Shown one piece after another: positions 58,794-64,000 of a DNA stretch of 64,000 nt. The notes under the pieces were generated by a model. The model ran no database searches, was not told the DNA's origin, and saw nothing but the letters and a program-made list of their open reading frames with translations. The stretch is taken from the NCBI RefSeq assembly GCF_017744395.1, contig NZ_JAGIBI010000003.1:434001-498000 (forward strand), given 5' to 3'. Made by a program: the position numbers and the translations under genes. Each line of letters starts with the position of its first letter. The first letter of the stretch is position 1. This DNA is from Herbaspirillum sp. Lineage in GTDB: Bacteria; Pseudomonadota; Gammaproteobacteria; Burkholderiales; Burkholderiaceae_D.

Positions 58794-61067
58794 ATGATCC
58801 GGTTTTCCAAGTCTCTTTCTGAACGCGCCGTCAATTGGCGGTTGGCGCGCCTGTTCTCGTCGGCGGTGGTGGCATCGGCCTCCGGCCTGCTGCCGCTCAC
58901 GGTGCATGCGCAGATGGCGATGCCCAAGCCGGCCGCGGCGCCGGCCGACGACAAGGATGCCCCCGTCAATGTAAGCGCCGAACAGATGACCGGCCGCCCC
59001 GACCGCCAGGTGAACCTGGACCGTGACGTCGAAGTGGTCAAGGGCAGCACCACGATCAAGGCCGATAAAGCGGAATACCGCATCATCCAGGATGAAGTCG
59101 AGGCGACCGGCCACGTCTGGATGCGGCGACTGCAAGACCAGTACACCGGCGACCATGCGCAGATGAACATGGAGTCCGGCGCTGGCTTCGTGACCAATCC
59201 GACCTATCTGTTTGGCAAGAATGGCGGGCGCGGCAAGGCCGAGCGCATCGATTTCCTGTCCAACGACCAGGCGCAGGTGACGCAGGGCACCTACAGTACC
59301 TGCGAAGCGACCGATCCCGACTGGTACCTGCGCGTCAATACCATGGACCTGGACAGCGGGCGCGATGTCGGTACCGCGCATGGCGGTTTGCTGTATTTCA
59401 AGGACGTGCCTATCCTCGGTTCGCCGTGGATGACTTTTCCGCTGTCGGGCGAGCGCAAGTCCGGCGTGCTGCCGCCGACCATCGGCATGACCAGTACCGG
59501 CGGCGCGGAAATCGCGGTGCCTTACTATTTCAACCTGGCACCCAACTACGACCTGACGCTGGTTCCGAAGTACATCGTCCGCCGCGGTCTGCAACTGGGC
59601 GCGGAAACGCGCTACCTGGGCGATACCTACTCCGGCACCACCTATGTGGAGGGCATCCAGGATCGTGTGACCGGCACCGGCCGCTACTCGCTGTCTTCGC
59701 TGCATAACCAGACGCTGGCGCCAGGTTTGCAACTGGCCTGGAACCTGAATAAGGCGTCCGATAACGACTATCCGTCGGATTTCGCCCATTCGATCACGGC
59801 CAGCACTCAGCGCCTGCTCACGCGCGACGTGAGCCTGACCTATGGCAGCACTTACTGGAGCCTGTACGGCCATGTCTCCAAGTACCAGTTGCTGCAGGAT
59901 GTCAATAATCCCATCACCAAGCCTTACGACCGCGTGCCGCAGATCGTCTTCAACGGCAACCGCTATGACGTCGGGGGCTTCGATTTTTCGACGACGGCCG
60001 ATTTCACCCGCTTTTCCAGTGGCGACTTGGTCGGTGGTGACCGCGCCTTCGTTACCCAGACCGTGTCGTATCCGTTCGTGCGCCCGGGCTACTTCATCAC
60101 GCCTAAGGTCATCCTGGACGCCACCAGTTATCGCCTGAACAACCTTTCCCCGGGACAGCCGACCAGTTTCAACCGCACAGTGCCGACGGTGTCGCTCGAT
60201 TCCGGCATGATTTTCGAGCGCGAATCCACGCTGCTGGGCCGCTCCATGACGCAGACCCTGGAGCCGCGCCTGTTCTATGTGCGCACGCCGTATCGCGACC
60301 AGTCGCAATTGCCCAATTTCGATTCCGGGCTGGCTGACTTCAACTTCGCGCAAATCTTCAGCGAAAACCGCTTCGTCGGGCATGACCGCATCAGCGATGC
60401 GAACCAACTGACCGCGGCCGTGACTTCTCGCCTGATCGAGGAAAACGGCCTGGAGCGCCTGCGCATGGCGGTGGGACAGCGCTATTATTTTGCCGACCCC
60501 AAGGTTGGCCTCAACACCACCACCACGACTACGCTGGGCAGCAAATCCGATCTGCTGCTAGCGCTGGGAGGCCAGATCTCGAAGGAATTCTCGACCGACA
60601 ACACGGTGCAGTACAGCGAGACCCTGCGCCAGATGGTGCGCTCGACTTTCGGCGTGCGCTGGCAGCCGGCGCCCAAGCGCGTGCTGAACCTGCAATACCG
60701 GTTGGACCGCACTTACCTGAACCCCTACACCGGCCTGATGACTCCGCTCAAGCAAGTCGACGTGTCCGGCCAATGGCCGGTGTCGCAACGCTGGTATGCT
60801 GTGGGCCGCATGAACTACTCGATCCCCGACAGGACCGTGGCCGAAGGCCTGCTAGGCATGGAGTACAAGGCGGATTGCTGGGTGTTCCGCATCGTGGCGC
60901 AGCGCATCCCGACCTCGTCCAGCAAGGCGTCGACCGGTTTCTTCTTCCAGCTGGAACTTAACGGTTTCTCGCAGATTGGCTCCAATCCACTGGATGCGAT
61001 CAAGAGCAGCGTTCCGGGCTATCAGAAAGTGAATTTGCCCGATAGCGCGGTAGACAACAACTTCTAA
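58794..61067 (+). CDS. lptD: LPS-assembly outer-membrane protein LptD
   Basis: 757 residues from the ATG at 58794. Signal peptide ends LTVHAQ at about residue 40. An N-terminal OstA/LptA-like jellyroll (about 60-190) is followed by the C-terminal beta-barrel, which ends away from a Phe-rich signature (SAVDNNF). LptD inserts LPS into the outer leaflet with LptE. Only two cysteines are in the whole mature protein, C170 and C695, where E. coli has four. Followed by surA after 21 bp; SurA and BepA, also in this window, assist LptD folding. Confidence 0.96.
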   Translation: MIRFSKSLSERAVNWRLARLFSSAVVASASGLLPLTVHAQMAMPKPAAAPADDKDAPVNVSAEQMTGRPDRQVNLDRDVEVVKGSTTIKADKAEYRIIQDEVEATGHVWMRRLQDQYTGDHAQMNMESGAGFVTNPTYLFGKNGGRGKAERIDFLSNDQAQVTQGTYSTCEATDPDWYLRVNTMDLDSGRDVGTAHGGLLYFKDVPILGSPWMTFPLSGERKSGVLPPTIGMTSTGGAEIAVPYYFNLAPNYDLTLVPKYIVRRGLQLGAETRYLGDTYSGTTYVEGIQDRVTGTGRYSLSSLHNQTLAPGLQLAWNLNKASDNDYPSDFAHSITASTQRLLTRDVSLTYGSTYWSLYGHVSKYQLLQDVNNPITKPYDRVPQIVFNGNRYDVGGFDFSTTADFTRFSSGDLVGGDRAFVTQTVSYPFVRPGYFITPKVILDATSYRLNNLSPGQPTSFNRTVPTVSLDSGMIFERESTLLGRSMTQTLEPRLFYVRTPYRDQSQLPNFDSGLADFNFAQIFSENRFVGHDRISDANQLTAAVTSRLIEENGLERLRMAVGQRYYFADPKVGLNTTTTTTLGSKSDLLLALGGQISKEFSTDNTVQYSETLRQMVRSTFGVRWQPAPKRVLNLQYRLDRTYLNPYTGLMTPLKQVDVSGQWPVSQRWYAVGRMNYSIPDRTVAEGLLGMEYKADCWVFRIVAQRIPTSSSKASTGFFFQLELNGFSQIGSNPLDAIKSSVPGYQKVNLPDSAVDNNF

Positions 61068-61088
61068 CCCTTTCCTGACCCACAATCC

Positions 61089-62585
61089 ATGCGTAATATG
61101 CATACACCACTCCTCGCAAAAACCAAAACAGTGACCGCGCTGCTGTGCATGCTTGGCGTGATCGGCAATGCGCATGCGCAGTTTGCCACGACCATCACCC
61201 CGGCCGTGCCGGCGGACACGGCGCCGCAGGCGCCTGCCAAGCCGGCGGCCAAGCCAGCGGCGGCCGCCGCCAAACCGGCCGCCGCCGTGCCGCTGGCGGC
61301 GCCTCCCGTGGCAGCCCCGGCGCCGGAGGCCGCCCGCGCATCCCGTGAACCCAGGCCGGTCGATTCCATCCTGGTGGTGGTCAACAACGAGGTCATCACG
61401 CGCCAGGAAGTCGCCGAGCGCCTGGCCAGCGTCGAACAGCGCATGGCCGCGCAGAACGTGCAACTGCCCCCGCGCAACCAGTTGGTGCGCCAGTTGGTCG
61501 AGCGCATGATCGTCGAGCGCGCCCAGGCGCAGATGGCCAAGGAAAGCGGTATCGTGGTCGACGACGCCATGCTGGACCGCGCCATGCAGCGCATCGCCGA
61601 GCAGAACAAGATGTCGATGCCGGAATTCCGCAGCCGCCTGGAAAAGGAAGGCATGGTCTACGCCACCTTCCGTGAAGAAATCCGGCGCGAAATCCTGGGC
61701 CAGCGCCTGCGCGAGCGTGAGGTCGACAACAAGGTCACCGTGACCGAATCGGAAATCGACAATTACCTGGCCGCCGAAGCCAATGCCGGCGGCGAGCACC
61801 AGGAACTGGATATCGCCCAGATTCTGATCCGCGTGCCCGAGAACGCCACGCCGGAACAACTGGCCGCGCGCCGCGACCGGGCTGAGGACGTGCTGCGCCA
61901 GTTGCGCACCGGCGCCGACTTCGCCAAGACCGCCGCCGCCTACTCCGACGCCGCCGATGCCCTCAATGGCGGCGACCTCGGCTGGCGCGCGGCCGAGCGC
62001 CTGCCGCAGCTGTTCCTTGACGGCGTGGCCAAGCTGCAGGACGGCCAGGTCAGCGCCATCCTCAAGAGCGGCAACGGCTTCCACATCCTGAAGCTGGTCG
62101 GCCGTCGCGCCGCCGGCAACCAGCAGGCTGCGGCGCCGGCAGTCCAGCAGACCCATGTGCGCCATATCCTGATCAAGGTCACCCAGGTGGTCACGGCCGC
62201 CGAAGCCAAGCGCAAGCTGACCGAACTGAAGGAGCGCCTGGACCACGGATCGGCCTCGTTCGAAGAGCTGGCCAAGCTGTATTCGAACGACTTGTCGGCG
62301 GCCAAGGGCGGCGACCTGGGGTGGGTCTACCCGGGCGATACCGTGCCTGAATTCGAACGCGCGATGGACCAGCTGAAACCGGGCGAGGTCAGCCAGCCGA
62401 TCGAATCGCCGTTCGGCTACCACCTGATCCAGGTGGTCGAGCGCAAGACCGACGACGCTTCCAAGGAACGCACCCGCCAGGCAGCCCGCCAAGCCATTCG
62501 CGAGCGCAAGATCGAAGAGGCCAACGAAGACTGGATGCGCCAGATCCGCGACCGCGCCTACGTCGAGTACCGCAACGACGACTGA
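61089..62585 (+). CDS. surA: Periplasmic chaperone/peptidyl-prolyl isomerase SurA
   Basis: 498 residues, longer than E. coli SurA (428) because of an Ala/Pro-rich stretch (about 35-80) after the signal peptide (ending GNAHAQ near residue 31). SurA N-domain (about 90-220) then two parvulin domains (about 235-340 and 350-455), each with the [11 protein letters not shown]- or [11 protein letters not shown]-type first strand and GGDLGW motifs. Guides outer-membrane proteins, including LptD, across the periplasm. ATGs at 61089 and 61098 are both possible starts. Confidence 0.96.
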   Translation: MRNMHTPLLAKTKTVTALLCMLGVIGNAHAQFATTITPAVPADTAPQAPAKPAAKPAAAAAKPAAAVPLAAPPVAAPAPEAARASREPRPVDSILVVVNNEVITRQEVAERLASVEQRMAAQNVQLPPRNQLVRQLVERMIVERAQAQMAKESGIVVDDAMLDRAMQRIAEQNKMSMPEFRSRLEKEGMVYATFREEIRREILGQRLREREVDNKVTVTESEIDNYLAAEANAGGEHQELDIAQILIRVPENATPEQLAARRDRAEDVLRQLRTGADFAKTAAAYSDAADALNGGDLGWRAAERLPQLFLDGVAKLQDGQVSAILKSGNGFHILKLVGRRAAGNQQAAAPAVQQTHVRHILIKVTQVVTAAEAKRKLTELKERLDHGSASFEELAKLYSNDLSAAKGGDLGWVYPGDTVPEFERAMDQLKPGEVSQPIESPFGYHLIQVVERKTDDASKERTRQAARQAIRERKIEEANEDWMRQIRDRAYVEYRNDD

Positions 62586-62610
62586 CGCATTTTTTCCCGC
62601 TGTCGCGAGA

Positions 62611-62635
62611 AGCCGGCCCTGGTGCCGGCTCTTGC
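62611..62635 (+). other. Weak hairpin between surA and pdxA
   Basis: AGCCGGC / GCCGGCT 7-bp arms round CCTGGT, followed by CTTGCGTTTC. Likely an attenuator rather than a full terminator, since pdxA follows. Confidence 0.35.
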
Positions 62636-62659
62636 GTTTCTGATACCGCTCTTTACGCT

Positions 62660-63685
62660 ATGAACCGACCCATCCTTGCGCTGACCTGCGGCGAACCGGC
62701 AGGCATCGGACCTGAAATCTCGCTGCGCGCGGCCTGGGAGTTGCGCGCCGAAGTGCGTTGCGTGCTGCTGGGCGATGCCGCCTTGCTGGCGCAAACGGCG
62801 CAGGCCATCGATCCGGGGATGCGGGTGGCGGCGCTGTCGATACAGGCGTGGCGCAACAGCGGCTTGCCGGATTTCCCGACCGACTGCCTGACCGTCATCG
62901 ACTGCCCGGTGGCGGAGCCGGTGCGCCCCGGCCAGCTCGATGCGCGCAACGGCCTGGCAGTGCTGCAGACGCTGGACCTGGCGGTCGAAGGCGCCATGAA
63001 CGGCAGCTTTGCCGCCATCGTCACCGCACCGCTGCAGAAGAGCACCATCAACGACGCCGGCGTGGCCTTCATCGGTCATACCGAATATCTGGCCGAAGCC
63101 ACGCATACGCCGCAAGTGGTGATGATGCTGGCCGGCGGCGATGCGCCGCATCTGCGCGTTGCGCTGGCCACCACCCACCTGGCCTTGAAGGATGTGCCGG
63201 CCGCCATCACCGGCGACAGCCTGGCACGTACGCTGGATATCATCCAGGCCGACCTGCGCGCCAAGTTCGGCATCGCCGCGCCGCGCATCCTGGTCACCGG
63301 CCTGAACCCGCATGCCGGAGAAAACGGCTATCTCGGCCACGAGGAAATCGACGTCATCGCGCCGGCGCTGCTGGCAGCGCAGCAGCGCGGCATTGACGCG
63401 CGCGGGCCGTATCCGGCCGATACGCTGTTCCAGCCCAAGTACCTGGAAGGCGCCGACTGCGTGCTGGCGATGTACCATGACCAGGGCCTGCCGGTGCTCA
63501 AGTTCGCCAGCTTCGGCCACGGCATCAATATCACGCTGGGCCTGCCGCTGATCCGCACTTCGGTCGACCACGGCACCGCACTGGACCTGGCCGCGCGAGG
63601 GCTGGGCCACGCCGACCACGGCAGCATGGCAGTGGCGATCCGCGCCGCCGCCGGCATGGCGCGCAACCAACAAGGCAAGACATGA
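62660..63685 (+). CDS. pdxA: 4-hydroxythreonine-4-phosphate dehydrogenase
   Basis: 341 residues. NAD-dependent, divalent-metal enzyme of pyridoxal phosphate synthesis. Signatures: [59 protein letters not shown] and [17 protein letters not shown] with the metal histidines. The stop overlaps the rsmA start by 4 bp (ATGA). Same pathway as pdxH elsewhere in the window. Confidence 0.98.
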   Translation: MNRPILALTCGEPAGIGPEISLRAAWELRAEVRCVLLGDAALLAQTAQAIDPGMRVAALSIQAWRNSGLPDFPTDCLTVIDCPVAEPVRPGQLDARNGLAVLQTLDLAVEGAMNGSFAAIVTAPLQKSTINDAGVAFIGHTEYLAEATHTPQVVMMLAGGDAPHLRVALATTHLALKDVPAAITGDSLARTLDIIQADLRAKFGIAAPRILVTGLNPHAGENGYLGHEEIDVIAPALLAAQQRGIDARGPYPADTLFQPKYLEGADCVLAMYHDQGLPVLKFASFGHGINITLGLPLIRTSVDHGTALDLAARGLGHADHGSMAVAIRAAAGMARNQQGKT

Positions 63686-64000
63686 AGCACATTCCCCGCA
63701 AGCGTTTCGGCCAGAACTTCCTGACTGACGATGCCGTCCTGTACGACATCATCCGCTCCATCGATCCGCAGCCGGATGACGCCATGGTCGAGATCGGCCC
63801 CGGCCTGGCGGCGATGACGTCGCTGCTGCTCGACTCGCTCAGGCACCTGCACGTGGTCGAACTCGACCGCGACCTGGTCGAGCGGCTCAACAAGCGTTTC
63901 GACCCGGCGCGCCTGACGGTACATTCGGCCGATGCGCTGAAGTTCGATTTCGGCAGCATTCCGGTGCCGCCAGGGCAGAAGCTGCGGGTAGTCGGCAACC
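63682..64000 (+). CDS. rsmA: 16S rRNA dimethyladenosine transferase, 3' partial
   Basis: Only the first 106 residues are in the window. N-terminal [20 protein letters not shown] and the SAM-binding [19 protein letters not shown] with the [12 protein letters not shown] acidic end are those of RsmA/KsgA, which dimethylates A1518 and A1519 of 16S rRNA. Start overlaps the pdxA stop, completing lptD-surA-pdxA-rsmA, the conserved order in Proteobacteria. Confidence 0.96.
   Translation, partial: MKHIPRKRFGQNFLTDDAVLYDIIRSIDPQPDDAMVEIGPGLAAMTSLLLDSLRHLHVVELDRDLVERLNKRFDPARLTVHSADALKFDFGSIPVPPGQKLRVVGN

Noticed and set aside
58697-59197. Upstream extension of amgK into lptD
   Set aside because: It overlaps lptD on the opposite strand, and the product of the extension has no family similarity.

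Overview
The window is a GC-rich (low-to-mid 60s percent by eye), densely coded chromosomal segment with almost only housekeeping genes. Gene content and order point to a betaproteobacterium of the Burkholderiales, most likely Oxalobacteraceae (Herbaspirillum-like): recA-recX-sucC-sucD-terC-pilin, purC-purE-purK-sua5, lptD-surA-pdxA-rsmA opposite amgK-murU-pepP, a three-gene NAD(P) transhydrogenase and a hemP-bfd-tonB-exbB-exbD cluster. This placement is inference from protein content, not from a search. No IS element, prophage, CRISPR array, integrase, rRNA or tRNA was seen.

Layout. 1-1876: end of an alpha-E protein and a transglutaminase-like protein. 1886-6569 (minus): a response regulator, a sensor kinase and a two-subunit sodium:solute symporter in one operon. 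6927-9316: a small exported acidic protein, a Tim44-domain protein and an OsmC protein. 9350-12396 (minus): a sulfonate-type ABC operon with two binding proteins and one permease but no ATPase, ending in a possible 53-residue membrane protein. 12535-14774 (minus): a receiver-TPR protein coupled to a soluble histidine-kinase-like protein. 15030-16899: recA with a perfect LexA box, then recX. 17411-21037: sucCD, terC and a type IV pilin. 21119-25646: moaC, a BepA-like M48 protease, a YheT-type hydrolase pair and two small proteins. 25717-27940: ilvE divergent from the azlCD exporter. 28087-35661: pgk-pyk-fba, then purC-purE-purK and sua5. 35973-44610: ompW, a flavin reductase, msrA, cfa, pdxH, a cytochrome b561/YceI operon, purB and a GST.

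44699-48225 (minus) is an iron block: bacterioferritin, and an operon hemP - unknown 107-aa gene - bfd - tonB - exbB - exbD led by a good Fur-like palindrome lying on a sigma70-type promoter. 48429-50063: mnmA and a NUDIX hydrolase. 50251-53633: pntAA-panD-pntAB-pntB, with the pantothenate gene panD placed inside the transhydrogenase operon. 53715-58696 (minus): upp, then amgK-murU-pepP and a UbiH-type monooxygenase. 58794-64000: lptD-surA-pdxA-rsmA, with rsmA cut by the window end.

Many convergent gene pairs share one symmetric hairpin with A and T tracts on both sides, which makes transcription-unit borders readable. I found no convincing wholly new multi-gene system. The most worthwhile leads are the unknown protein in the Fur-type operon, the receiver-TPR/soluble kinase pair, the small membrane ORF at the end of the ATPase-less ABC operon, panD inside pnt, and an LptD with only one pair of cysteines.
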